This document shows, piece by piece, positions 35,752 through 42,949 of a DNA stretch of 50,557 nucleotides (the stretch's first letter is position 1; each line of letters opens with the position of its first letter). Made by a program: the position numbers and the translations under genes. The stretch covers positions 1-50,557 of the forward strand of contig JAPLHB010000092.1 in the NCBI GenBank assembly GCA_026389845.1, given 5' to 3'. The DNA comes from Chloroflexota bacterium (GTDB lineage: Bacteria > Chloroflexota > Anaerolineae > CG2-30-64-16). Under the pieces are notes generated by a model. It searched no databases, was not told the origin of the DNA, and saw nothing but the letters and a program-made list of their open reading frames with translations.

Positions 35752-36913
35752 CATTCTCGATAAACTGCCCCGGCGTCACCAACTCCCCATCCACCCGGTT
35801 GATCCCCACGATCTCGGGCAGGATGCGGCGGCCCAGGGCGGCCCAGCGATAAACGATGCGCTCGACCTCGCGGCGGAAATCGCCCAGGTTCAGCTCGGCG
35901 ACGACGATGCGTTCGATCCCAGCCAATGCGGCCAGGATCGCCCGCTCCGGTACGGGCCACAAGCTCTGGATCGTCAGCGCGGCGACGGAGCGGCCAGCCA
36001 GCCTGGCGGTCTGGACGGCCTCCTGCATGGCGCGGGCGGTGATACCGTAGGAAATGAACAGAGTGTGGGCGCCGGGCTGCATGTCGGCCTTGACCAGCGC
36101 AAGCTCGTCCGCATGATCCTCGATCTTGCGCCACAGGTGCTCGTTGAGCCGGCCCACCTTCGCCGGGTCTTTGGTCAACAGGCCGTGCTCGTCGTGGCTG
36201 GAGCCGGTAAAGCGGACGATGTGCTCGCCGCCGTAGGGGCTGAACGGCGGCGGCGCGGCGAGCGGGTCGAACCGGTAGGGCAAGAACGTCTCCTCGGGAC
36301 GCAGGCCGGGCGCGCCCGCGGGCAACGCCTCGGCAGGGAGGCGCGCTCGCACCGGCGGATACGCGTAGCTGTTCACATTCACCGTGCTCATCGAAAGGAA
36401 CATCTCCTTGTCGGTCAGCAGGAAGACAGGCGCGCGGAACCGCTCGGCCAGATCGAAGGCGCAGCGGGTCAGGCTATAGCACTCGGCGACGTTGCTCGGA
36501 GCCAGCGCGATGATCGGGTAGCCGCCCGACGTGCTCCAGCGGGCAAACTGGACGTCGCCCTGGCCGGGCGTCGTGGCACCGCCGGTGGCCGGCCCCATGC
36601 GCTGCGCGTCCACGATCACCAGCGGCGTCTCGCCCATGATCGCCAGGCCGATGTTTTCGCTGTAGAGGCTGAGCCCAGGGCCAGAGGTCGCGGTCAGCGC
36701 CCGGCGGCCGGTCATCGCCGCGCCGATGCACATGCTGATGGACGCAATTTCATCTTCGGCCTGGATCGCGATGCCGCCGGTCTTCGGTAGCTCGCGGATC
36801 ATGTGCAGGAGGAGCGGGGTGGCAGGGGAGATGGGGTAGCCGGCGAAAAAGTTACAGCCGGCATCCAGCGCGCCACGCGCGATGGCGGTCGCGCCGTCAA
36901 TGAATTCACGCAT
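35741..36913 (-). CDS. korA: 2-oxoacid:ferredoxin oxidoreductase alpha subunit
   Basis: Alpha subunit containing the pyrimidine-binding half of the thiamine site. FIDGATAIARGALDAGCNFFAGYPISPATPL near 3-33, QAEDEIASISMCIGAAMTGRRALTATSGPG near 50-79, and TPLVIVDAQRMGPATGGATTPGQGD are diagnostic for the KorA/VorB type. 390 residues, with GGAG before ATG 36913. Upstream of the fused beta-gamma gene on the same strand. The combination with GdhA beside it fits 2-oxoglutarate metabolism but does not prove the substrate. Confidence 0.9.
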   Translation of the reverse strand: MREFIDGATAIARGALDAGCNFFAGYPISPATPLLLHMIRELPKTGGIAIQAEDEIASISMCIGAAMTGRRALTATSGPGLSLYSENIGLAIMGETPLVIVDAQRMGPATGGATTPGQGDVQFARWSTSGGYPIIALAPSNVAECYSLTRCAFDLAERFRAPVFLLTDKEMFLSMSTVNVNSYAYPPVRARLPAEALPAGAPGLRPEETFLPYRFDPLAAPPPFSPYGGEHIVRFTGSSHDEHGLLTKDPAKVGRLNEHLWRKIEDHADELALVKADMQPGAHTLFISYGITARAMQEAVQTARLAGRSVAALTIQSLWPVPERAILAALAGIERIVVAELNLGDFRREVERIVYRWAALGRRILPEIVGINRVDGELVTPGQFIENVLP

Positions 36914-37034
36914 GTCTGACTCCACGTTGAGTTTAGAAGCCCGGTTTCTCGGATCGGCTGATAACCAGGTTCCTTTCACGTTCATTGTAACCCTGCGCGC
37001 CGACTTCGACCATGACGCCGCGCAGTTTGCCGCT

Positions 37035-37075
37035 AAAAAACAAGGAGAGAGCGCCGCGCAAGGCACGACGCTCTC
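37035..37075 (-). terminator. Rho-independent terminator after the 47-residue gene
   Basis: On the minus strand GAGAGCG pairs with CGCTCTC around a GC-rich loop, followed by TCCTTGTTTTTTAG. It lies about 70 bases after the small gene and before korA on the same strand, so it separates the two. Confidence 0.8.
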
Positions 37076-37143
37076 CCGATAGAGCTATCTGATTCACGCG
37101 CCGCAAACCAGACGTGCGACGCGCAGTGTGAGACCACTTTGGC

Positions 37144-37287
37144 TCAGTTGTTGACCCAACGAGCCAGGCGTCCCAGATACGAGTGCGACTTTTCCGGTGC
37201 AGGCTCAGCGTCCATGTAACGATCCAACTGGGGCAGCAAGGTCCAGGCCAGCAAGGCGAGAATGGCGATGATCAATGGGAAATCCAT
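37144..37287 (-). CDS. 47-residue single-helix membrane peptide
   Basis: A very short gene with AAGGAG ten to fifteen bases before its ATG. The product begins MDFPLIIAILALLAWTLLPQ, one membrane helix of about 17 residues, then a charged tail DRYMDAEPAPEKSHSYLGRLARW. It is flanked by a plausible promoter (37401-37429) and a strong terminator, so it forms a complete one-gene transcription unit. No known family recognised; single-helix peptides of this kind are often regulators or small subunits of membrane complexes. Confidence 0.75.
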   Translation of the reverse strand: MDFPLIIAILALLAWTLLPQLDRYMDAEPAPEKSHSYLGRLARWVNN

Positions 37288-37400
37288 GTTCTTTTCTCCT
37301 TCGGTGCTGTGTTTTGCGGAACGTCACTGGGACGCCGTGCGCGATGTAATGGTTCCAGGGCTAACATCAAACAGTGTGTTGAATACGGCTGGTTGAGCAT

Positions 37401-37429
37401 AAGATATAAGGATTCGCGGTGGAAATCAA
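37401..37429 (-). promoter_or_regulatory. Promoter for the 47-residue peptide gene
   Basis: On the minus strand TTGATT, 17-base spacer, TATCTT. Expected transcript start is about 100 bases before the ATG. Confidence 0.45.
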
Positions 37430-37457
37430 TAGGACAAATATCTCACGCGCTTTTCCT

Positions 37458-37477
37458 ATCGGTCAGACATGACCGAT
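37458..37477. promoter_or_regulatory. TGACCGAT palindrome (candidate operator)
   Basis: ATCGGTCA and TGACCGAT separated by gaca. The half-site recurs at 37595-37602, partly over the rightward promoter, and as GACCGAT at about 37558. No U-run follows, so it is not a terminator. Confidence 0.5.
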
Positions 37478-37565
37478 CTTCAGACACCATTAACGCGCCG
37501 CCGCATGAAAAGGCCATGAAGCGCCGCCGCCGGTTCTGTGACAGTTCTTTCACCGAGCGACCGAT

Positions 37566-37595
37566 TTGGCATTCTATCTGGATTAACGATAGAAT
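37566..37595 (+). promoter_or_regulatory. Promoter of the MoaD-like/PfkB unit, with overlapping palindrome
   Basis: TTGGCA, 18-base spacer, TAGAAT. The palindrome ATTCTATC / GATAGAAT (37571-37595) covers spacer and -10, which would let a dimeric repressor block it. Confidence 0.6.
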
Positions 37596-37628
37596 GACCG
37601 ATAAGTTACGCTAGACTTTAATACGAGA

Positions 37629-37740
37629 ATGGCTCAGGAAGGTTACACTGCCTATTACGCTTAAGTCGGTCTTCGACTGAGCCTGGCACGGCGGGAAAGT
37701 ACACCGTCTGTATCAGAGACTGACCCAGACCGTGCGGGGA
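37629..37740 (+). ncRNA. Structured 5' leader upstream of the MoaD-like gene
   Basis: Two nested stems can be drawn by eye: GGCTCAG with CTGAGCC around about 40 bases, then CACGG with CCGTG around about 42 bases that hold an inner TCAG / CTGA hairpin. The second stem ends next to the ribosome-binding GGGGAG. It does not match any riboswitch consensus I know well enough to name. Cis-regulatory leader is the likeliest role. Confidence 0.4.
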
Positions 37741-37747
37741 GCCAATC

Positions 37748-38020
37748 GTGCGCGTCTACGTCAAGCTCGGAGAACCATTGTGGCGGGCGACCGGCCAGCG
37801 CCGGCTGGCGCTGGCATGGCCGGCCGGCGCGGAGGTAACAGTCGCCGACGTGCTGGCGCGACTGACGACCGACCATTCCGCCTTCGCCGCAGCCTACGCC
37901 GCCGCGCCCTACCGGCTTTTCGTGGACGCCGCACCCGTGGACGCGGGCAACTTGTCCGCCGGCCCTCAATTGGCCGACGGACAGACCCTTTTCATTCTCC
38001 TGCCGGCGATTGGTGGATAA
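37748..38020 (+). CDS. MoaD/ThiS-like beta-grasp sulfur-carrier protein
   Basis: A 90-residue ubiquitin-like protein ending in the exposed Gly-Gly that is adenylated and thiocarboxylated in sulfur carriers. VRVYVKLGEPLWRATG begins the fold, EVTVADVLARLTTDH gives the first helix, and DGQTLFILLPAIGG the last strand and tail. GTG start with GGGGAG seven bases upstream. It is followed immediately (one base) by a PfkB kinase rather than by molybdopterin or thiamine genes, so its partner and product are open. Confidence 0.85.
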   Translation: MRVYVKLGEPLWRATGQRRLALAWPAGAEVTVADVLARLTTDHSAFAAAYAAAPYRLFVDAAPVDAGNLSAGPQLADGQTLFILLPAIGG

Positions 38021-38021
38021 A

Positions 38022-38924
38022 ATGAGCATCATTCTCGTTTCCGGCCTCATCAACGTCGAGACCACCGTGCGGGTGGATGGCTTCCCCATCGCCTACTCAC
38101 CCGTTTGCTTCCCCTTCTTCGGGGTGAACAGCCGCGTGTCGGGGGTGGGCTACAACTTGACGAAGGCGCTGACGACGTTGGGCGACGCGGTGCGCTTCCT
38201 GTCACTGATCGGGACAGATTCGGCCGGCCGGCTCGTCGCCGATGCGGTGCAGCGTGACGGCATCCCAGCCGGCCACGTCCTGGCTCTCTTGCCCCAAACG
38301 GCCCAATCGGCCATCCTCTACGATCCGACCGGCCGGCGGCAGATCTACGTGGACTTGAAGGATATCCAGGAGCGAACCTACCCGGCGGAGACCTTCGAGG
38401 AGGCAATCGCCGGGTGCGCGCTGGCCGTCCTGTGCAACATCAACTTCTCGCGGCCATTCCTGGCGCGCGCCAGACAGCTCGGCATCCCGATCGCGACCGA
38501 CGTGCACACCATCGGCGAGTTGGATGACACGTACAATCGCGACTTCATGGCCGCGGCTGACATTCTCTTCATGAGTGACGAGCGGCTACCGTGTACACCG
38601 AAGGAATGGGTGCGAAGGCTGTGGAACCGGTATGGGGCCGAGATTGCCGTGGTGGGTCTGGGCAGTCAAGGCGCGCTGCTGGGGGTGCGAAGCGACCACT
38701 TCCTGGAACGCGTGCCGGCCGTCACCACTCGCCCCATCGTCAACACCATCGGCGCGGGAGACGCGCTCTTTTCGGCATTCGTTCACTTCTATGCGCGGGC
38801 GCGCGATCCCTACGATGCCATCTGCCGGGCGACGGTGTTCGCGTCGTACAAGATCGGCGAGACGTCGGCCGCGGAGGGGTTTTTGACCGAAGCCGAGTTG
38901 GATGAATGGGTTGCTGCTCAGTAA
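38022..38924 (+). CDS. PfkB/ribokinase-family sugar or nucleoside kinase
   Basis: A 300-residue kinase with the ribokinase fold. The substrate Gly-rich segment FGVNSRVSGVGYNLTKALTTLG lies near 36-57, the DxNL-like region is replaced by IATDVHTIGELDDTY, and the second signature TIGAGDALFSAFVHFY near 245-260 contains the catalytic Asp and the anion hole GAGD. ATG 38022 overlaps nothing; GGTGG lies just upstream. Substrate unknown. Pairing with a MoaD/ThiS-like carrier is unusual. Confidence 0.88.
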   Translation: MSIILVSGLINVETTVRVDGFPIAYSPVCFPFFGVNSRVSGVGYNLTKALTTLGDAVRFLSLIGTDSAGRLVADAVQRDGIPAGHVLALLPQTAQSAILYDPTGRRQIYVDLKDIQERTYPAETFEEAIAGCALAVLCNINFSRPFLARARQLGIPIATDVHTIGELDDTYNRDFMAAADILFMSDERLPCTPKEWVRRLWNRYGAEIAVVGLGSQGALLGVRSDHFLERVPAVTTRPIVNTIGAGDALFSAFVHFYARARDPYDAICRATVFASYKIGETSAAEGFLTEAELDEWVAAQ

Positions 38925-39238
38925 TTTCCCGGTGGCGTCTGTCACTCTGAGCGGGTTAACGACGAACGGGTTGTGACGGTGTGATACCGGCGAAGAGTCT
39001 CGCTACCACGCATAGATTCTTCGCTGGACGCTCGCCGTCGCGAGAGTTTAGGGGCAATACGGTACAGATAAGGCAGCAGAGGCGGCTCCCACGCCGCCGG
39101 GCATGGGAGCCCGGCCTGCTAACTGAACCGTATTGAGTTTAGGGGTAGACCCGCTCAGAATGACAGGCGCTGGGGGACCTTGTTTCGGCCGTGCCCGGCT
39201 CGGTCAGAGACTGGCCTCAGTAGATAGTTGGATGGGCG
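38925..39238. repeat. Family B palindromic element, copy 2, with nested MITE
   Basis: The stretch between convergent pfkB-like and MFS genes contains no gene. Outer arms (TGTCACTCTGAGCGGGT and ACCCGCTCAGAATGACA) match the element at 2537 and 42950; inside lies an 81-bp insertion (39055-39135) with its own terminal repeats and target duplication. Confidence 0.85.
39055..39135. mobile_element. 81-bp MITE with 10-bp target duplication
   Basis: Terminal repeats CAATACGGTACAG and CTGAACCGTATTG pair at 12 of 13 positions. AGTTTAGGGG stands directly on both sides (39045-39054 and 39136-39145). It is inserted in a family B repeat. No coding capacity. Confidence 0.85.
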
Positions 39239-40417
39239 CTAATCTGGCCGTCGGGCAGCCTTGATGGTCCACAAGCACATCAGCATCGCCGCCAGCGGGG
39301 CCAATAGCGCGGCCATACCCCCCACCATGCCCGCGTGGGCCATGAGCGCGCCGCTGGCCCACGGCAACGTCATCGCCCCAACCGATCCCGCCGCGACCAA
39401 CAGACTGCTCGCCATGCCGGCGCGCCCGGGGACGCGCTGCCCGCTCAGGGCGAGCGCCGTCGGAAAGACCGGCCCGAACCCAAAGCCGATCAACCCCACG
39501 CCGATCCACAACAACGGTGGATTCTGGCTCCCCACCAACACCAGCGCCAGCCCCAGCACGCCGAGCAGTACCCCGATCGCCAACGGGCCGAGGCTGTCCA
39601 GTCGCCGGTAGAGGCCCCGCGTCGCGGCCAGCCGGCCCAGCAGGATCGCCAGCCAGAAGAGCGAGGTGAACAGGCTGGCCTGCGTCGCGTCGGCCGCGAT
39701 CATCCGCTGGGCATAGGTGAAGATCCACCCGCCGAACGCTTGCTCGGTGCCGGTGTAGAGGATGGCGAACAGGAATAACGTCGCCAGGGGAAGTAGGATG
39801 CCGAACACTGACGCGCGGTCTGCCGGGCTGGCCCGTTCCGGCTGCGGCGGCCGGGCGAAGCTCCACAGCCCGCCGATCAGCAGCATGACCGTTCCCGCCA
39901 GCCGGTAGACCGCCGTGTAGTCGCTGCCCAAGCGCGTCGCGGCCCCCACCAACAGCGGCCCGACGAACGCGCCCACCCCCAGGCACAGGTGCAGCGCGTT
40001 GAGCGCCTGCGGGGCGCGTTCTCGGTAGAGGCCGACGATAAGCGCGTTGGGCACAGTGCCGGCGGTGCTCATTGCCAACCCGGTCAGCGCGATGGCGATG
40101 CTGGCCCAGGCCAGGCTGCCGCTGCCCGCCACCAGCCATTGCGCGCCGGCCATGATCAGCGCACCCGCAAGCACCAGCGCATGCCGCGCCGGCCGATCCA
40201 TGAAGCGCGCCACGACCAGCGTAGAAAGCACCGAGCCGCCCGAAAATAAGGTGAAGAAGACGCCGGCCTGGGCCAGCGAGAGGCCTGTGGCCGCGGCCAG
40301 CCCTGGCAAGCTGGGACCGAGCAGCGAGATCGTCACGCCGACCATAAACATGGTAGCGAAGCAGGCGACGACGGTCAGACGATGATCGTCTTTCGGATCA
40401 ACGAGGAGGTCGGGCAT
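39239..40417 (-). CDS. MFS transporter
   Basis: A 392-residue major facilitator with about 12 hydrophobic helices, starting VVACFATMFMVGVTISLLGPSLPGL; the A-motif region between helices 2 and 3 appears as ARFMDRPARHALVLAG. A central loop (about 190-210, FARPPQPERASPADRAS) divides the halves. GGAG is eight bases before the ATG. Substrate unknown; drug or metabolite efflux and sugar uptake are both possible. A MITE lies about 50 bp upstream, in its promoter region. Confidence 0.88.
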   Translation of the reverse strand: MPDLLVDPKDDHRLTVVACFATMFMVGVTISLLGPSLPGLAAATGLSLAQAGVFFTLFSGGSVLSTLVVARFMDRPARHALVLAGALIMAGAQWLVAGSGSLAWASIAIALTGLAMSTAGTVPNALIVGLYRERAPQALNALHLCLGVGAFVGPLLVGAATRLGSDYTAVYRLAGTVMLLIGGLWSFARPPQPERASPADRASVFGILLPLATLFLFAILYTGTEQAFGGWIFTYAQRMIAADATQASLFTSLFWLAILLGRLAATRGLYRRLDSLGPLAIGVLLGVLGLALVLVGSQNPPLLWIGVGLIGFGFGPVFPTALALSGQRVPGRAGMASSLLVAAGSVGAMTLPWASGALMAHAGMVGGMAALLAPLAAMLMCLWTIKAARRPD

Positions 40418-40471
40418 TGACAGATGCTCCAGACGTCTGGCGCTTCCAAAAGCACCGGGGCCTCTTAGCTG

Positions 40472-40685
40472 CAGGACTTACGCAGTACACAGTGAGGCAC
40501 CTTGAGCGGAGTCCCGCTGTTGTTGCGGGACGCAGTCGAAGGGTGCGGCCATGCCGAAAAGCGCTCCGGCGTGCTTCGACTACGCACGGCATCTTTCGAC
40601 TCCGGCCACAAACGGCGTGGCCTCCGCTCAGGAGACGCCGTGCTCCGCTCAGCATGCCTCCACTTGGGTGACTGCGTAACTCCTG
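40472..40685. mobile_element. 214-bp MITE with 7-bp target duplication
   Basis: Terminal repeats CAGGACTTACGCAGT and ACTGCGTAACTCCTG pair at 14 of 15 positions; TTAGCTG lies directly outside both ends (40465-40471 and 40686-40692). The inside contains several GC-rich hairpins and tcgaag-type motifs but no reading frame of note. Confidence 0.85.
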
Positions 40686-40705
40686 TTAGCTGAAAACACG
40701 CTCGC

Positions 40706-40730
40706 AGTATACCACGGGATGTGGTATACT
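40706..40730. promoter_or_regulatory. 10-bp palindrome AGTATACCAC / GTGGTATACT
   Basis: Perfect 10-bp inverted repeat around GGGAT in the divergent region. No run of T follows, so it looks more like an operator than a terminator, although it could also be a remnant of a repeat. Confidence 0.45.
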
Positions 40731-40749
40731 CAGGCATAGTTGAGTCGCT

Positions 40750-40850
40750 GTAACTGTTCACCGTCAGGGTAACGAACTTGTAGCATAGCCCCTCGTGGGC
40801 GTTCGGGCGGGCACAAGGCCCTATGCTACGGGGTAACGCTGAACAGTTAC
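40750..40850. mobile_element. MITE-like palindromic element A, copy 2, with 8-bp target duplication
   Basis: Starts GTAACTGTTCACCGT and ends in GAACAGTTAC; GAGTCGCT is present directly on both sides (40742-40749 and 40851-40858). Inner arms GTAGCATAGCCCC and the complement match copy 1 at 27576. Confidence 0.88.
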
Positions 40851-40960
40851 GAGTCGCTCAAATTGCCCTGCGGCAAGCTGCGACGTTCAGGTCGTAGTGT
40901 CTCATTGCCCGATAAGGATGCGGGCCTCGGCGGATAGCGCCCAACGAAGGAAGAGGAACC

Positions 40961-41755
40961 ATGTTTGCGACACTCAACGGGGTACGCCTGTTCTACACCG
41001 ACCGGGGCAAGGGAAAAAGCCCCGCTCTGCTCCTGATCCACGGCTTTCCACTGGATCATCGCCTGTGGGACGCTCAGTTGGCCGCGCTCGCCAGGACGAT
41101 GCGCGTGATCGCGCCCGATCTGCGCGGGCACGGCGCGTCCGCGGCGCCAGCGGGGCCGTTCACGATGGACCAGCACGCCGACGATCTGGCCGCGCTGCTC
41201 GATCACCTGAAGGTGCGACAGGCGGTCGTGGCGGGGTTAAGCATGGGGGGCTACGTGGCGTTTGCGTTCTGGCGGCGTCACAAGGAGCGGGTGCAGGCGT
41301 TGGCGCTGTTGGACACCCGCGCGGAGCCGGACAGCGTAGTGGCAAAAGCGAACCGGGACGTTGCGGCGGCCCGGGTGCAGGAAGTGGGGGCAGCGGCTTA
41401 CAGCCGGGAGATGCTCCCGCGTCTCCTCGCCCCGGCCAGCCAGGCCGACGAGCAGATTTCCGGCGCGGCGCTGATGATGGAGGCGCAAAGCGTCGCAGGA
41501 TTCGTCGGCGACCTGCGGAGCCTGCGCGACCGCGCCGATAGCCGGCCCATCCTGCCGACAATTACCGTACCGACCCTGGTGCTCGTGGGCGAAGCGGACG
41601 CTCTGACGCCCCCCACAGACGCGCAGACGATGGTCGCGGCCATTCCAGACGCACGCCTGGCCGTGATACCCCAGGCCGGTCATCTCAGCCCGCTGGAGAA
41701 TCCGAAGGCGGTGAATGCGGCGCTGCGAGAGTTCGTGCGCGTGGTGACGGCATAA
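40961..41755 (+). CDS. Alpha/beta-hydrolase
   Basis: A 264-residue serine hydrolase of the alpha/beta fold. LLIHGFPLDHRLW near 25-37 gives the oxyanion region, VVAGLSMGGYVAF near 88-100 the nucleophile elbow, LVLVGEADALTPP the acid Asp, and PQAGHLSPLENP the catalytic His. GGAAGAGGA precedes the ATG. Close to the esterase/haloperoxidase/3-oxoadipate enol-lactonase group; substrate unknown. Followed by a convergent phosphotransferase gene across an inverted array. Confidence 0.92.
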   Translation: MFATLNGVRLFYTDRGKGKSPALLLIHGFPLDHRLWDAQLAALARTMRVIAPDLRGHGASAAPAGPFTMDQHADDLAALLDHLKVRQAVVAGLSMGGYVAFAFWRRHKERVQALALLDTRAEPDSVVAKANRDVAAARVQEVGAAAYSREMLPRLLAPASQADEQISGAALMMEAQSVAGFVGDLRSLRDRADSRPILPTITVPTLVLVGEADALTPPTDAQTMVAAIPDARLAVIPQAGHLSPLENPKAVNAALREFVRVVTA

Positions 41756-41808
41756 CACGAAAAACGCAAAGAGCAAGGCCGGTCTTGCGTTTTTCGTTTT
41801 ACGTTTTT
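41755..41808. repeat. Inverted word array between hydrolase and phosphotransferase genes
   Basis: Left arm aacacgaaaaacgcaaagag, right arm of cttgcgtttttcgttttacg. Located between convergent stop codons. Same word class as 35677. Confidence 0.8.
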
Positions 41809-42925
41809 ACTCCTCCTCCCGCGGCTCCACCACCGGCGCCTCGATCAACCCCAGCGCGGCCAGGTAGCCGTCGAGTTGGGCGCGAACGGAGCGATAAAGG
41901 CGTTCCGGGACGGCAACCAGCCGCTTCGGGCCGCCGAGCTGTCCGGCGCCTTGCAACAAGTGCACGGCGCTCCGACCGACCCACCAGGCCGGCAACAACC
42001 GGCTGTAGACCGCCAGCCGGGCGTGGAAGGTCGTGTCGGCGGGGTGCGGCTGGTATGCGGCCAGCGCGACCTCCCACTGGCTTTGCGATACGCCACGACC
42101 GCGCGGATGCCAACGCAGCTCGGCCAGGTCATAGGCCGGATCACCCAGGCCGCTGTACTCCCAATCCACGAACCACAGCGCCCCCGATGCGTCGCGCAGG
42201 ATGTTGTCCAGGTTGCCGTCCACCCGCACCAGCGCGGGGAAGGGGTACGCGCCCGTGCCATCCTTGCCGGCCGCGAACGCTTCCGCTCGCCGAACTGTCT
42301 CTTCCAGCAGCGGCGTCAACGCCGGCAAATCGGCGATCCAGGCCGGCAGATCGCTCGTGGCGGCCGACCGGCCGTTTGCCCAATCTCGCACCTGGCCGAT
42401 GAAAAAGCGGACTTCGTCCAGGTAAGCCTCATAACTGGCGGGCTGATGCCAGGCCGGCAGCAGTTCGACCCCCGGTGCAGGCGGCGTTCGATGGACCTGG
42501 TTCAGGCCCGCCACCAACCGGGCCAGATCGTCATCCGTCGTCGTCCCGCCGCCCAGTGGCGCGCCCTCCACCCAGCGGTAGATCACGGCCGGCTGCGGTA
42601 GCGGCCCGTCGGCCGCGTAGGCCACTGGCTCCGGCGCGAGCGGAAGGCCAGCGGCGTGCAACGCGTTCAATGCGGCCCATTCCCGGTAGGCGCGCTGCCG
42701 CTCGTCGGCGATGGATAATTTGCACGCGAACACGTCGCCGTTGAGCCGCACCCGGAAGATACAGTTGCTCAGCCCCGGACCGCCGCGCTCGATGTGCACC
42801 GGCCGACCGTCGGGGGCGCGCAAATCCCAGGCGCTCTTGCCTCCGAAAAGCTGATCGTAGGGCTTCTTCAGAAGCGGCAGCCAGGCTGGGTAGTCATCTG
42901 TTGTTGGTGAGGTTTGCGGCTTCAT
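41807..42925 (-). CDS. Aminoglycoside-phosphotransferase/choline-kinase-like protein
   Basis: A 372-residue eukaryotic-kinase-like small-molecule phosphotransferase. The first lobe has NCIFRVRLNGDVFACKLSI (beta-strand Lys); the catalytic loop reads RVDGNLDNIL, with Arg where the family usually has His in HxDxxxxN; the metal motif WFVDWEYSGLGDPAYDLAEL is intact. The second lobe ends in a helical YSRLLPAWWVGRSAVHLLQG segment. Substrate cannot be predicted; the His-to-Arg change may reduce activity or alter the acceptor. Confidence 0.85.
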   Translation of the reverse strand: MKPQTSPTTDDYPAWLPLLKKPYDQLFGGKSAWDLRAPDGRPVHIERGGPGLSNCIFRVRLNGDVFACKLSIADERQRAYREWAALNALHAAGLPLAPEPVAYAADGPLPQPAVIYRWVEGAPLGGGTTTDDDLARLVAGLNQVHRTPPAPGVELLPAWHQPASYEAYLDEVRFFIGQVRDWANGRSAATSDLPAWIADLPALTPLLEETVRRAEAFAAGKDGTGAYPFPALVRVDGNLDNILRDASGALWFVDWEYSGLGDPAYDLAELRWHPRGRGVSQSQWEVALAAYQPHPADTTFHARLAVYSRLLPAWWVGRSAVHLLQGAGQLGGPKRLVAVPERLYRSVRAQLDGYLAALGLIEAPVVEPREEE

Positions 42926-42949
42926 AGTCTCATTTTCGATACAGCCTGG

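Larger units (their letters stand above)
37288..37747 (+). other. Regulatory region between two divergent units
   Basis: 460 bases without a credible gene. It contains the leftward promoter for the 47-residue peptide, a palindrome ATCGGTCA / TGACCGAT with 4-base loop (37458-37477), a rightward promoter overlapped by an 8-bp palindrome, a further TGACCGAT at 37595, and a structured leader ahead of the MoaD-like gene. AT content is visibly higher than around it. Confidence 0.7.
40418..40960. other. Intergenic block of insertions between MFS and hydrolase genes
   Basis: 543 bases with no credible gene: a 214-bp MITE, a compact palindrome, and the 101-bp element A, all inserted between two divergent genes. 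The hydrolase Shine-Dalgarno follows at the right end. Flanking duplications show the pre-insertion DNA was about 200 bases shorter or more. Confidence 0.75.

Noticed and set aside
37183..37614. 143-codon plus-strand frame over the 47-residue gene and regulatory region
   Set aside because: No start signal, overlaps a promoter-rich AT region and a better minus-strand small gene with Shine-Dalgarno and terminator.
37629..37740. Leader as a TPP, Moco, cobalamin or other known riboswitch
   Set aside because: I compared by eye with the conserved cores I remember and none fits; only an unnamed structured leader can be supported.
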